A stretch of 64,000 bases of DNA, from positions 186,001-250,000 of the forward strand of contig NZ_PIOB01000006.1 of NCBI RefSeq assembly GCF_002909255.1. The letters are read 5' to 3'. The translations under genes and the position numbers were made by a program. Under the pieces are notes generated by a model that saw only the letters and a program-made list of their open reading frames with translations, was not told the DNA's origin and made no database searches. This DNA is from Arenibacter hampyeongensis (GTDB lineage: Bacteria > Bacteroidota > Bacteroidia > Flavobacteriales > Flavobacteriaceae). This document shows, one piece after another, positions 8,503-17,849 of this stretch; position 1 is the stretch's first letter; every line of letters starts with the position of its first letter.

Positions 8503-9306
8503 CTATCTTACTTTATTGCGTAACACTACTTTGTGGAGCAGATTGGGAAAGAATCTTTTTAAATAAATGCCCATCACTTCTTTTCGACCAATGTAAACTT
8601 CGAATTTTTCTCTTTCAATGGCTTTGACCATTTTTTTGGCAAAAACCTGCGGTGATAATCCATTTTTAGTGGCTGTGTCATTATCAACCTGGGGAGTGCC
8701 ATCTGCGGTAAGGGCATTTATGGCTACATTGGTATTTACAAAACCTGGACAGACGAGGGTAACCTTTATGTTATCCTTTTCATGTTCCATGCGCAGAACA
8801 TCGAAAAAACCATGTAGAGCGTGTTTGGCCCCGCAATATCCCGAGCGATAAGGCGAGCCAAACTTCCCCATTAGACTGGTTACTGTGGCAAATTGTCCAT
8901 TTTTTCGAGACACAAAATAGGGAAGGATTGCTTTGGTAAGGGCTATGGTACCCATATAATTTACATCCATTAATTTTTTATATACTTCAACATCCGTTTC
9001 CAAAATCAAAGAACGTTGGCTTATGCCGGCATTATTGATCAATATGTCAATTGGTCCATGGAAAGCCATAGCTTCCTTTACTTTTTCCGACATTTTACCC
9101 ATATCCAACAGATCTAATGGGAGCATTGAGATATAATCATTATTTGGGCAACGATCCTTTACTTGTTGTAGGTCTTTTAATTTTCTGGAAGAAATAACCA
9201 GTTTATAGCCCCTTCGATTAAGTTCATAGGTCAGCGATTCACCAATACCGGATGAAGCCCCCGTTATCCAAGCTATTTTGTTGACTTTTGTTGTCATTAT
9301 TTTCAT
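8503..9306 (-). CDS. short-chain dehydrogenase/reductase
   Basis: A 267-residue classical SDR: the Rossmann nucleotide motif TGASSGIG near the N-terminus, NNAG, the catalytic Ser in TVTSLMG and the YxxxK pair in SGYCGAK. It is probably NAD(P)H-dependent, acting on an unknown alcohol or ketone. The C-terminal basic segment (IYLKRFFPNLLHKVVLRNKVR) resembles membrane-associated SDRs of the DHRS7 type. The ATG at 9306 (MKIMTTKVNK) or at 9297 may be the true start. It is divergent from menC and convergent with the UPF0173 gene. Confidence 0.9.
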   Translation of the reverse strand: MKIMTTKVNKIAWITGASSGIGESLTYELNRRGYKLVISSRKLKDLQQVKDRCPNNDYISMLPLDLLDMGKMSEKVKEAMAFHGPIDILINNAGISQRSLILETDVEVYKKLMDVNYMGTIALTKAILPYFVSRKNGQFATVTSLMGKFGSPYRSGYCGAKHALHGFFDVLRMEHEKDNIKVTLVCPGFVNTNVAINALTADGTPQVDNDTATKNGLSPQVFAKKMVKAIEREKFEVYIGRKEVMGIYLKRFFPNLLHKVVLRNKVR

Positions 9307-9325
9307 TTTAAGAAAAAAAGATAGT

Positions 9326-9333
9326 TAAATTTG
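9326..9333 (+). promoter_or_regulatory. possible -7 box for the menC operon
   Basis: TAAATTTG fits TAnnTTTG, 12 bp before the ATG at 9346, implying a very short leader. No clear -33 TTG at about 19 bp upstream was found. Confidence 0.4.
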
Positions 9334-9345
9334 ATTTTATATTTC

Positions 9346-10383
9346 ATGAAAGCGACCTACAAAAAATACATTTTAGAATTTAAACGTCCCAGCGGCACTT
9401 CCAGGGGTATAATGACCCATAAGGAAACCTTCTTTATTATTTTGGAAAAGGATAAGAAATTCGGAATTGGGGAATGCGGTATATTAAGGGGATTAAGTAT
9501 TGATGATGTCCCTGACTATGAGGAAAGACTAAATTGGACTTGCGCTAATATCAGTTTGGGTAAAGATGGACTATGGGAAGCTTTGATCGATTATCCAAGT
9601 ATTCAATTTGGGATTGAGCAGGCCTTTTTATCCTTAAATTCCGATGACTCCTTTATATTATATCCTTCAGGATTTACACAAAACAGTCGACCCATAGAAA
9701 TCAATGGACTAATTTGGATGGGAGATGAACATTTTATGCATCAACAGATCCAGCAAAAGTTGGATGAAGGTTTCAAATGCATAAAATTAAAAATTGGAGC
9801 CATCGATTTTGAAAGGGAAATAGCGCTTTTAAATTCCATTCGAAATAAATACAGCGAAAAGGAAATTGAACTCAGGGTCGATGCCAATGGCGCTTTTCTT
9901 CCCTCGGTAGCAATGCATAAACTTAAACGCCTTTCTCAATTTAATCTGCACTCTATAGAACAGCCCATTAAAGCGGGGAACCCCAATGAAATGAAGAAAT
10001 TGTGCTCAAATTCTCCCATTCCAATTGCTTTGGATGAGGAGCTTATTGGAGTAACCCTTGTAACGGAGAAGGAGAAATTGCTACAAACTATAAAACCAGA
10101 ATATATAATCCTAAAGCCAAGTTTAATCGGTGGATTCAGGGGAAGCCTGGAATGGATCGAAATAGCAGAAGGTCTTGATATAAAATGGTGGGTTACCAGT
10201 GCCTTGGAAAGCAATATTGGTCTTAGCGCCATTGCCCAATGGACCTACACCCTAGATAACAACTTACCTCAGGGACTGGGTACTGGAGGTTTGTACAACA
10301 ATAATTTTGACAGTCCGTTAACCGTGGAAAATGGTACTTTAAAATACGCAAATAACAAGGTTTGGAAAACTAATTTAATATAG
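9346..10383 (+). CDS. menC: o-succinylbenzoate synthase (MenC-like, enolase superfamily)
   Basis: Dehydrates SHCHC to o-succinylbenzoate in menaquinone synthesis. The protein has 345 residues from the ATG at 9346; an in-frame TTG 15 bp earlier is less likely because it lies in the promoter box. Enolase-superfamily active-site elements are present: KLKIG (about 146-150, catalytic Lys), the metal ligands in DANG (about 179), EQP (about 204) and DEEL (about 228), and the second Lys in YIILKPS. Clustering with a MenE-like ligase two genes downstream supports MenC over the related dipeptide epimerases. Confidence 0.85.
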   Translation: MKATYKKYILEFKRPSGTSRGIMTHKETFFIILEKDKKFGIGECGILRGLSIDDVPDYEERLNWTCANISLGKDGLWEALIDYPSIQFGIEQAFLSLNSDDSFILYPSGFTQNSRPIEINGLIWMGDEHFMHQQIQQKLDEGFKCIKLKIGAIDFEREIALLNSIRNKYSEKEIELRVDANGAFLPSVAMHKLKRLSQFNLHSIEQPIKAGNPNEMKKLCSNSPIPIALDEELIGVTLVTEKEKLLQTIKPEYIILKPSLIGGFRGSLEWIEIAEGLDIKWWVTSALESNIGLSAIAQWTYTLDNNLPQGLGTGGLYNNNFDSPLTVENGTLKYANNKVWKTNLI

Positions 10384-10390
10384 AGCATAT

Positions 10391-11350
10391 ATGTATATTG
10401 AACAAGGATATAAAGGAAATCACGAATCTTGGCGGTATTTGGTAGGAATTGTGGTCATCTTTATTGGATGGCAACTTTTGGGTTCAATTCCATTGCTTGG
10501 GGTTATAATAGTGAAGTCTCTTGGAGGTGAAACCTTTCCTACGGATGTTACCGGGATGTCTAAAATGGTAGGAAGTAACCTATTTCTCTTCTTAATGTTG
10601 ATTTCTTTTGTTTTTGGTCTATTGGCAACCTTTCTTACCGTTAAATTTGTACATCGGCAAACTATAGTTTCCCTTACCACCAGCAGAAATAGGATTGATT
10701 GGACAAGAGTTTTTTTTGCTTTCGGTCTTTGGGGATTTATTACCATTTTAATTACGGGATTGGACATATTTATGTCTCCCGAAGATTATGTCTTCAATTT
10801 TAATGCAAAACCCTTTATTATTTTGTGCCTTATTTCGGTGTTTTTGATTCCGCTACAAACTAGTTTTGAAGAGTATTTCATGCGTGGATATCTCATGCAG
10901 GGTATAGGGTTAATGTCGGGTAAAAGATGGGTGCCATTGGTAATCACCTCAATGATTTTTGGATTGTTGCATCTTTTTAATCCTGAGGTAGAAAAACTGG
11001 GGTATGGTATAATGGTCTATTATATTGGCACTGGATTTTTTCTTGGGATTTTAACGCTAATGGATGAGGGGTTGGAATTGGCCATAGGCTTTCACGCTGC
11101 CAATAACTTGTTGACGGCCCTTTTGGTTACCGCAGATTGGACTGCCTTCCAAACGGAATCCCTATATCGGGATATATCGGAACCTAAGTTGGGCTGGGAT
11201 GTATTTGTCCCGGTTTTGGTAATCTATCCAATTCTAATATATGTATTTTCCAAAAAATACGGCTGGACCAATTGGAAAGAGCGTCTTGCCGGTGATGTGC
11301 AAAATATTGAAACGGTACAACTAGTTGAAGAAGGTGGGTCCAATATATAA
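10391..11350 (+). CDS. CPBP-family intramembrane metalloprotease
   Basis: A 319-residue protein with about seven to eight hydrophobic helices. The ABI/CPBP motifs are present: EE followed by R in FEEYFMRGYL (about residue 160), FGLLHLFNPE, and FHAANN near residue 236. The family includes Rce1 prenyl-protein proteases and bacteriocin-immunity-type proteins; the substrate here is unknown. It starts 7 bp after menC and its end overlaps the menE frame, so it is part of the men operon. Whether it serves prenylated quinone metabolism is speculation. Confidence 0.85.
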   Translation: MYIEQGYKGNHESWRYLVGIVVIFIGWQLLGSIPLLGVIIVKSLGGETFPTDVTGMSKMVGSNLFLFLMLISFVFGLLATFLTVKFVHRQTIVSLTTSRNRIDWTRVFFAFGLWGFITILITGLDIFMSPEDYVFNFNAKPFIILCLISVFLIPLQTSFEEYFMRGYLMQGIGLMSGKRWVPLVITSMIFGLLHLFNPEVEKLGYGIMVYYIGTGFFLGILTLMDEGLELAIGFHAANNLLTALLVTADWTAFQTESLYRDISEPKLGWDVFVPVLVIYPILIYVFSKKYGWTNWKERLAGDVQNIETVQLVEEGGSNI

Positions 11351-12407
11351 ACATATCCATCCTAAATTCAAATTCAATGGAATCCATTACGATTTTGGAG
11401 CTTTACAGGAATTGGCCTATAGCCTCGTAAAGGAGGGGCAGGAATATGAAAAGGCTATTGGCAATTTTCTTATGGATTGGCTGGATGATTCGGACTCCGT
11501 TCAAGTTAAAACTTCCGGCTCTACTGGCATTCCAAAAATAATTTCTTTAAAAAAAGAACATATGGTCAACTCTGCTTTGGCTACGGAAACTTTTTTTAAT
11601 TTGAGGGCGGGAGCAAGGGCCCTAAATTGTTTATCCGCCAATTTTATTGCAGGTAAAATGATGATGGTCCGGGCCATAGTTCTAGGCTGGGAGATGGACA
11701 TTGTAGAACCTACATCGCATCCGTTGGATTTAACTTTTAAACCCTACGATTTTTGTGCTATGGTACCTATTCAGGCACAAAATTCAATTCCCTATTTAAA
11801 TCGATTAGGCTCTTTAATAATTGGGGGTGCTCCCATTTCCCCAGAACTTAAATTAAGTATAAATAAGGTGAGCACTAAGGTTTTTGAAACCTATGGAATG
11901 ACCGAGACCATTACCCATATTGCCGTAAAGGAGCTTGCCAATGGTTCTGTCAACAACAACTTTAAAGCATTGCCAAATGTTGTTTTCACCAAAGATGAAA
12001 GGGATTGTTTAGTGATTGATGCCCCTAAAGTTTCGGATGGAACCATAACAACCAACGATGTGGTAGATCTAATTTCTTCTTCAGAGTTCCAGTGGTTGGG
12101 CCGGTATGACAATGTAATTAATTCAGGGGGCGTAAAATTAATTCCTGAACAATTGGAAGTAAAGTTGTCGTCTTTAATTAATTCAAGATATTTTGTTGCT
12201 GGAATCCCTGATGCAAACTTGGGCCATAAAATGGTTTTAATGCTGGAAGGCAATATTAATAAGGAGCAATTACTAAAGGATATCAAATCCCTTAACTCAA
12301 TTTCCAAATATGAAATCCCCAAAGAAATATTTAGCATACCCCAGTTTGTGGAGACAGGCAGTGGTAAGGTAAATAGAAACGACACATTGGCGAAATATAA
12401 GATATAG
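11325..12407 (+). CDS. menE: o-succinylbenzoate-CoA ligase-like AMP-forming enzyme (MenE)
   Basis: Activates o-succinylbenzoate to its CoA thioester in menaquinone synthesis. About 360 residues, shorter than the usual MenE of 450-500. The adenylate-forming P-loop TSGSTGIPK lies near residue 63, the ETYGMTE motif near 190, the hinge-like GRYDNVINSGG near 260, and the C-terminal SGKVNR lysine near 345. The start is uncertain: the only upstream options are TTG (11325) or GTG (11334), inside the 3' end of the CPBP gene, because the next ATG would remove about 50 residues. The translational overlap confirms the operon with menC. Confidence 0.85.
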   Translation: MKKVGPIYKHIHPKFKFNGIHYDFGALQELAYSLVKEGQEYEKAIGNFLMDWLDDSDSVQVKTSGSTGIPKIISLKKEHMVNSALATETFFNLRAGARALNCLSANFIAGKMMMVRAIVLGWEMDIVEPTSHPLDLTFKPYDFCAMVPIQAQNSIPYLNRLGSLIIGGAPISPELKLSINKVSTKVFETYGMTETITHIAVKELANGSVNNNFKALPNVVFTKDERDCLVIDAPKVSDGTITTNDVVDLISSSEFQWLGRYDNVINSGGVKLIPEQLEVKLSSLINSRYFVAGIPDANLGHKMVLMLEGNINKEQLLKDIKSLNSISKYEIPKEIFSIPQFVETGSGKVNRNDTLAKYKI

Positions 12408-12484
12408 ATAATCAAGGTTTTATATTAAAATAATTCCCTAAATTCAAGAATTGAATACTACTTTCAAATTATAAAGATTAGCAA

Positions 12485-14230
12485 ATGGTCAGGGTTTTAA
12501 TCGTAATCATTTTTTTTGGAGTTTTCTTTATTGGGAGATCTCAGGAAACTAAGATGACCATTAGCGGTAAGGTCACTTATATGGGCCAGGCTTTGCCCAA
12601 TGTCAATGTGGTCATCAAAGGTACTACGGACGGAACAAAAACGAATGCCAAAGGAAAATATAGCATCGAAGTGTATCCTGGAAATATATTGGTTTTTACC
12701 TATTTGGGAATGCAGACTATTGAAGTAGCTGTTGATGACACGAACAATGTTTTGGATTTAAAACTATCGGAACATGTGGTTGAATTGGATGAAGTTGTAA
12801 TAAAAAAAAGAAAACGTAAAAGCCAAAAAGAACTACTGGCAGATTACCCAACCAACACTAACTTAATTAAGTCTTCATGGGGAATTATGGACAAGGACCG
12901 GACTTCATATTCGATACGCGTCATTGACGGTAAAAATTTAATGCCTGCAGGCTTGGATTTTTTGGATGCTTTACTGGTATGGGTTCCCAACATGGTAATC
13001 GACAGGGTAACCAACCCCTTGGATCCACGTGCCTATTTGCCACAATATGGTAGTACACAAGGTCCTGCTATTTTTGATGTTGATGGTTTTGTATATGAAC
13101 AGGCCCCGACATTTATTTCAGTTCATGAGATTGAACGTGTTGCGGTTCTTACCAGAAACGGAGCATTTGCCAGATATGGTCCTAGAGGTGCTGGAGGGGT
13201 AATTATTATTAATACCAAGGAGCAGACCCGTATAGATGACCTTGGAGTGGAACGGCACTATAATAATTCTGGATTAAGGGATAGTATTTATGATCAGTTT
13301 GCAATAAAACAGGTATATGTTCCAGAAATTCCTGAGTATATTGAAGAATATTCTTTGGCGGATTCGGAAGAAAAGGCCAATCAAATATTTGAAAATCAAA
13401 AAACAAGGTTTAACAACTCTCCCTATTATTTACTTGAACTTTCCCAATATTTCAAGGACACTTGGGGAGACACTAAAAAATCATTGGCACTTCTGGATAC
13501 TATGACACGTAAATTCGCCCATGATGCCATGGCACTAAAGGCATTGGCCTATAGGTATGAAAAACTGGGGTCATTGGAAAGTGCCTTACAGCAATATCTG
13601 AAAGTTCTGAAGCTAAGACCAAGGGATGCCCAATCGCACAGGGATTTGGCCAATGCCTATGATGAAATAGGGAATTACCAAAAGGCATTGCATATTTATT
13701 CCCGTTATGAGCTTGCTGTTGATGACCTAGATTCTGTTCCATTTTACAAATACGGTACGGACGCGCTTATGACTACAGAAAGGATGAATATTATTAAACT
13801 CAACGCAGGGAAGTTTTTTTTGGAAAGTGGGTCCTTGGAAGAAAGCACTTCAAATCCTGAGAGTAGAGTATTATTTGAATGGAACAATAACGCGGCCGAA
13901 TTTGAATTGCAATTTGTAGATCCTGAAAAGTATTACGATGGTTGGGAATATACTGTTGAAACTAAGGAAACCGAATTGTCCGCAGCAATTTTAAAAGGAT
14001 ACTCTAGCAAACAATTCTTTTTGGACGACAACTTAAAAGGGGAATGGGTGGTTAATATTTCTTACTTCGGAAACGGTACACAAGACCCAACATACCTGAA
14101 AGTAACTACATTTTTTGATTATGGTACTTCGGCCCAAAGAAAGGCGGTCAAGGTTTTTAAACTCGCTGGGATTAGCGAAGATTCTTATTTGTGTAGGATA
14201 AATACGGATTCAAAACTATTTATTGAATAA
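12485..14230 (+). CDS. secreted carboxypeptidase-regulatory + TonB-plug + TPR protein without barrel
   Basis: A 581-residue exported protein with a signal peptide ending near residue 20. Residues 24-100 are a CarboxypepD_reg-like domain (ISGKVTYMGQALPNVNVVIKG) of the SusC type. Residues 140-250 resemble a TonB receptor plug, ending in the typical RYGPRGAGGVIIINTK. The beta-barrel that should follow is absent; instead there are TPR repeats (about 310-420) and a C-terminal beta-rich domain. It therefore cannot be a normal transporter and may be a periplasmic or surface scaffold. Homologous receptors run to about 1000 residues. No frameshift remnant of a barrel follows the stop codon. Confidence 0.8.
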   Translation: MVRVLIVIIFFGVFFIGRSQETKMTISGKVTYMGQALPNVNVVIKGTTDGTKTNAKGKYSIEVYPGNILVFTYLGMQTIEVAVDDTNNVLDLKLSEHVVELDEVVIKKRKRKSQKELLADYPTNTNLIKSSWGIMDKDRTSYSIRVIDGKNLMPAGLDFLDALLVWVPNMVIDRVTNPLDPRAYLPQYGSTQGPAIFDVDGFVYEQAPTFISVHEIERVAVLTRNGAFARYGPRGAGGVIIINTKEQTRIDDLGVERHYNNSGLRDSIYDQFAIKQVYVPEIPEYIEEYSLADSEEKANQIFENQKTRFNNSPYYLLELSQYFKDTWGDTKKSLALLDTMTRKFAHDAMALKALAYRYEKLGSLESALQQYLKVLKLRPRDAQSHRDLANAYDEIGNYQKALHIYSRYELAVDDLDSVPFYKYGTDALMTTERMNIIKLNAGKFFLESGSLEESTSNPESRVLFEWNNNAAEFELQFVDPEKYYDGWEYTVETKETELSAAILKGYSSKQFFLDDNLKGEWVVNISYFGNGTQDPTYLKVTTFFDYGTSAQRKAVKVFKLAGISEDSYLCRINTDSKLFIE

Positions 14231-14412
14231 ACTTGGCTCGCGGGCAGGGCAAAAAATCCAGCTATTGTTGCATCAACGCATTGGTCATTTACAAATTCAA
14301 CAATTATCGAATAGACAAATTGATACATTGTTAAATTTTGACATTAGCTAATTTTCAAAATTATTAAATTGATACATTTCCACATTAATGAATTGGTAAA
14401 TTGGAACCAATC
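14231..14412. repeat. degenerate AAATTGATACATT-type intergenic repeat
   Basis: The 13-mer AAATTGATACATT occurs exactly at 14317-14329 and 14366-14378, with looser relatives between and after (TTAAATTTTGACATTAG, CACATTAATGAATTGG). It looks like decayed tandem low-complexity units of a kind I recall from Flavobacteriaceae intergenic DNA. It separates two convergent genes. Confidence 0.5.
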
Positions 14413-16041
14413 CTAAACCTGTATTACCCCCAAGTTAAAAGGCTTTTCAATAGGAGCATGGTTGGCAGCCTCTATACCCAGAGATATATATTTCCGAGTG
14501 TCCAAAGGATCTATTACTGCGTCTGTCCATAAACGGGAGGCGGCATAATAGGGCGATATTTGGTTATCATATCGTTGTTTTATTTTATTAAAAAGTTCGG
14601 TTTCCTGGGCTTCGGTTATTTTTTCGCCCTTTTTCTTGAGTGAAGCGGTCTCTATCTGCAGTAATACTTTGGCGGCCGAATTGCCGCTCATTACCGCTAA
14701 TTCTGCACTGGGCCAGGCAACAATCAATCTTGGGTCGTAGGCCTTTCCGCACATGGCATAATTACCTGCCCCGTAACTATTACCGATAACAACGGTAAAT
14801 TTGGGTACCACGGAATTACTGACCGCATTGACCATTTTTGCCCCGTCCTTTATAATTCCGCCATGCTCACTTTTACTACCCACCATAAACCCGGTAACGT
14901 CCTGTAAAAATACCAGTGGGATTTTCTTTTGGTTGCAGTTGGCAATAAATCTGGTGGCTTTATCCGCCGAATCTGAATAGATGACACCACCAAATTGCAT
15001 TTCCCCATTTTTGGTTTTTACAACCTTTCGCTGATTTGCTACTATGCCCACTGCCCAACCGTCTATACGGGCATATCCTGTTAGTATTGTTTTTCCATAT
15101 CCTTCCTTATACTGTTCAAATTCGGAGTTATCTACCAACCGCCTAATAATTTCCAACATATCGTATTGCTCCGTTCTCGATTTTGGGAGAATGCCATAGA
15201 TATCCTCTTCTTTTGCCTGAGGTTTGACTGGAGTTATTCTATTATACCCGGCCTTGTCATAGTCACCTATTTTATCAACAATGTTCCTTATGGTATCCAA
15301 GGCATCTTTATCGTCATTCGCCTTATAATCGGTAACACCGCTAATTTCACAATGCGTAGTGGCTCCCCCTAAGGTCTCATTGTCGATTAGCTCCCCAATG
15401 GCGGCTTTTACCAAATAGCTACCGGCTAAAAAAATGCTTCCTGTCTTGTCCACAATCAATGCCTCATCGCTCATGATGGGGAGATAGGCCCCACCGGCAA
15501 CACAACTGCCCATAACTGCGGAAATTTGGGTAATCCCCATGCTGCTCATGATGGCATTGTTCCTAAATATCCTTCCAAAGTGTTCCTTATCGGGAAAAAT
15601 CTCGTCCTGCATGGGAAGATATACCCCTGCACTATCTACCAAGTATATAATTGGCAAGCGGTTTTCCATGGCAATTTCCTGTGCCCTTAGATTCTTTTTT
15701 GCAGTAATAGGAAACCAGGCACCGGCCTTAACAGTAGCATCATTGGCCACAACAATACACTGTTTGCTCTTTACATAGCCAATTTTTATAACAACGCCCC
15801 CGGACGGACAACCACCATGGGCTTCATACATTCCATCACCTACAAACGCGCCAATTTCTATAGCATCCCTTCCCTTGTCCAAAAGATACTCTATACGTTC
15901 ACGGGCACTTAATTTGCCCTGGGCATGCTGTTTTTCAATTCGGCTTTTTCCACCACCAAGTTTTACCTTGGTAAGTCTATTTTTTAAATCGGATAGTAGT
16001 AATTTATTGTGGTCTTCGTTTTTGTTGAAGTTGATGTCCAT
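14413..16041 (-). CDS. acyl-CoA carboxylase beta subunit (methylcrotonyl-CoA carboxylase type)
   Basis: The carboxyltransferase subunit of a biotin-dependent acyl-CoA carboxylase, 542 residues, full length. The sequence GGAYLPIMSDEALIVDKTGS and the following LAGSYLVKAAIGE are closest to methylcrotonyl-CoA carboxylase (leucine breakdown) rather than propionyl-CoA carboxylase. The biotin-binding alpha subunit is not adjacent, so the partner is encoded elsewhere. It is divergent from the Gfo/Idh/MocA gene with a 73-bp spacer. Other acyl-CoA substrates such as geranyl-CoA cannot be excluded from sequence alone. Confidence 0.9.
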   Translation of the reverse strand: MDINFNKNEDHNKLLLSDLKNRLTKVKLGGGKSRIEKQHAQGKLSARERIEYLLDKGRDAIEIGAFVGDGMYEAHGGCPSGGVVIKIGYVKSKQCIVVANDATVKAGAWFPITAKKNLRAQEIAMENRLPIIYLVDSAGVYLPMQDEIFPDKEHFGRIFRNNAIMSSMGITQISAVMGSCVAGGAYLPIMSDEALIVDKTGSIFLAGSYLVKAAIGELIDNETLGGATTHCEISGVTDYKANDDKDALDTIRNIVDKIGDYDKAGYNRITPVKPQAKEEDIYGILPKSRTEQYDMLEIIRRLVDNSEFEQYKEGYGKTILTGYARIDGWAVGIVANQRKVVKTKNGEMQFGGVIYSDSADKATRFIANCNQKKIPLVFLQDVTGFMVGSKSEHGGIIKDGAKMVNAVSNSVVPKFTVVIGNSYGAGNYAMCGKAYDPRLIVAWPSAELAVMSGNSAAKVLLQIETASLKKKGEKITEAQETELFNKIKQRYDNQISPYYAASRLWTDAVIDPLDTRKYISLGIEAANHAPIEKPFNLGVIQV

Positions 16042-16114
16042 GTTGCGCGGCCTTTCTTTTGCGCAATAAAGATAAGGAGTTATATTTATTAACTTTAATT
16101 AAATCATATTCAAA

Positions 16115-17098
16115 ATGGGACAAATAGTGAGATGGGGAATTATTGGCTTGGGCAATATTGCAAATAATTTTGTCAAGGACCTGGCCCTGGTTCATGAAGC
16201 CGAAATATATGCCGTAGCCTCTAGGGATATGAATAAAGCTCAAGCATTTGCCAAGGAATACCAAGTGCCAAATGCTTTTGGGAGCTATAGAGAACTTTTC
16301 GAATGCCAGGAGGTGGATGTGGTCTATATTGCCACACCACACACCTTGCACTCCGAACTTTCTATAATGGCCATGAATCACGGAAAGCACGTGTTATGTG
16401 AAAAACCCATGGGTGTGAATAGGGTAGAAGTCCAAAATATGATAGTCGCTGCGCAACAGAACAAAGTATTTTTAATGGAAGCCTTATGGAGCAGATTTAA
16501 TCCTACCATTAAAAAAGTTAAGGAGATGGTAGATACAGGTGAAATAGGTTCATTGGCCTATTTACATGCAGATTTTGCCTTTTATGCCTTGGATAGGGAT
16601 TTTGAAGGAAGGGTATTGAATCCGAAACTCGCTGGAGGATCTTTACTGGATATCGGAATTTATCCCATTTTTTTAAGCTATTTGCTTCTTGGAAAACCAG
16701 ATCAAATTTTATCCACCTCCAATTTTCATGGGAATGGTGCAGAAGTCCAGACTTCGATGATATTTAAATATCCGAAGGCCCAGGCCATTTTATATTCGGG
16801 CTTTACCAGTAGATCCGAAATGAAAGCAGAAATATCCGGGCAAAAAGCCACCATATACATTCCCGGCAGGTGGCATGTAGCTCAGGGATATACGCTTGAG
16901 GGAAATAATGAACTGGAAGAGATTAAGCTTCCAACTACTGGAAAGGGGTATTATTATGAAATCAATGAGGTACATGCCTGTATTAGTAAAGGTAAATTGG
17001 AAAGTGATCTTTGGAGCCATCAAAACAGTTTGGATTTAATTACCATATTGGACACAGTGAGAAATCAAAATGGAATAGTATTTCCTTTCGAGGAATAA
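16115..17098 (+). CDS. Gfo/Idh/MocA family oxidoreductase
   Basis: A 327-residue NAD(P)-dependent dehydrogenase. The N-terminal Rossmann motif GIIGLGNIANNF is at residues 8-19, followed by the family signature CEKPMGVNR with the conserved Lys near residue 95, and the C-terminal GFO_IDH_MocA domain with GGSLLDIGIYPI. The closest known types are trans-1,2-dihydrobenzene-1,2-diol or glucose-fructose oxidoreductase-like enzymes, but the substrate is not predictable. It appears to be monocistronic. Confidence 0.88.
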   Translation: MGQIVRWGIIGLGNIANNFVKDLALVHEAEIYAVASRDMNKAQAFAKEYQVPNAFGSYRELFECQEVDVVYIATPHTLHSELSIMAMNHGKHVLCEKPMGVNRVEVQNMIVAAQQNKVFLMEALWSRFNPTIKKVKEMVDTGEIGSLAYLHADFAFYALDRDFEGRVLNPKLAGGSLLDIGIYPIFLSYLLLGKPDQILSTSNFHGNGAEVQTSMIFKYPKAQAILYSGFTSRSEMKAEISGQKATIYIPGRWHVAQGYTLEGNNELEEIKLPTTGKGYYYEINEVHACISKGKLESDLWSHQNSLDLITILDTVRNQNGIVFPFEE

Positions 17099-17552
17099 CA
17101 TTTTTAAAAAATGCACTTCGGGATGACGTTGAAATAATTTCTACATCGGTTGAGAACTCCTTTTGAGCATAATAGCTAACGGCTCTCCTCTTGGAACGCA
17201 GAGGGCAATGAATTGCCATGCTCTTAGTGGGGGAAAGGCCTGGTAACGATCGGGAGGGGAAATTGAAATCCCTGGCCATAAACCCATACCCAGTCTATTG
17301 TCCCTGCCCATAAACTAGGTCCATCAATCCCTTCCAGCTCCTCCGCAGCTAGCAGAGGATCCACCTTCCCTTATCCAGGGGAAGGCACTCTTGCTGTCAT
17401 CATTGCATGCCAGTTTTTACCTAGGAGCTTAACTCTTGTACCTTATGGCTTTTAGTTATTCCGTCATCGGTAGGAATAAAGTTTTTTGTTAGGTGATAAA
17501 TTCTTGTAAAATTTACGATATTTGAGGTACTACAAACCAAACCGATTAAAAC
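17099..17552. other. GC-richer gene-free stretch with inverted repeats
   Basis: About 450 bp with no credible coding frame. From about 17160 to 17340 the GC content is about 50%, counted by hand, well above other spacers. Small inverted repeats are present, for example CCTTCCC (17364-17370) with GGGAAGG (17379-17385), and CCTC/GAGG arms around 17341-17358. It may be decayed sequence, a dispersed structured repeat or a noncoding RNA; I cannot decide. Confidence 0.5.
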
Positions 17553-17735
17553 ATGGGAATGAATAAGAATACAGTGCTTGCTTGGGCAACCTTTATAATG
17601 ATAATTGTAGGTCTTTCGCTTATTGCGTTGGGTGCTTTTAGATACGATGATGTAGCCGGATGGGGATTTGCCTCGGTTGGAATAGGTTTCTTCGCAATTG
17701 CATGGGTTTTTAATGCCTTAAAAGGAAGGGTTTAA
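17553..17735 (+). CDS. small two-helix membrane protein (CAL67264 family)
   Basis: A 60-residue protein made of two hydrophobic helices (about residues 8-27 and 36-54) joined by a short loop (FRYDDVAGWG). I recognise it as the CAL67264-type membrane protein that is commonly found just upstream of ettA in flavobacteria; no function is known. It lies 114 bp before ettA on the same strand and may share its transcript. Confidence 0.75.
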   Translation: MGMNKNTVLAWATFIMIIVGLSLIALGAFRYDDVAGWGFASVGIGFFAIAWVFNALKGRV

Positions 17736-17849
17736 AATATTCCTATAGGTTAATTTTAAACTTATGAATAGAATATAAGGCTGGAATTCCTTTGTAGCTG
17801 ATATCACACTTCAATTTTAAATAATCAAAATTAATAATACACATATAAT

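Noticed and set aside
9331-9345. TTG start for menC
   Set aside because: It overlaps a TAnnTTTG promoter box and an ATG follows five codons later.
11891-12415. 174-codon minus-strand frame
   Set aside because: Antisense to menE, with no recognisable domain.
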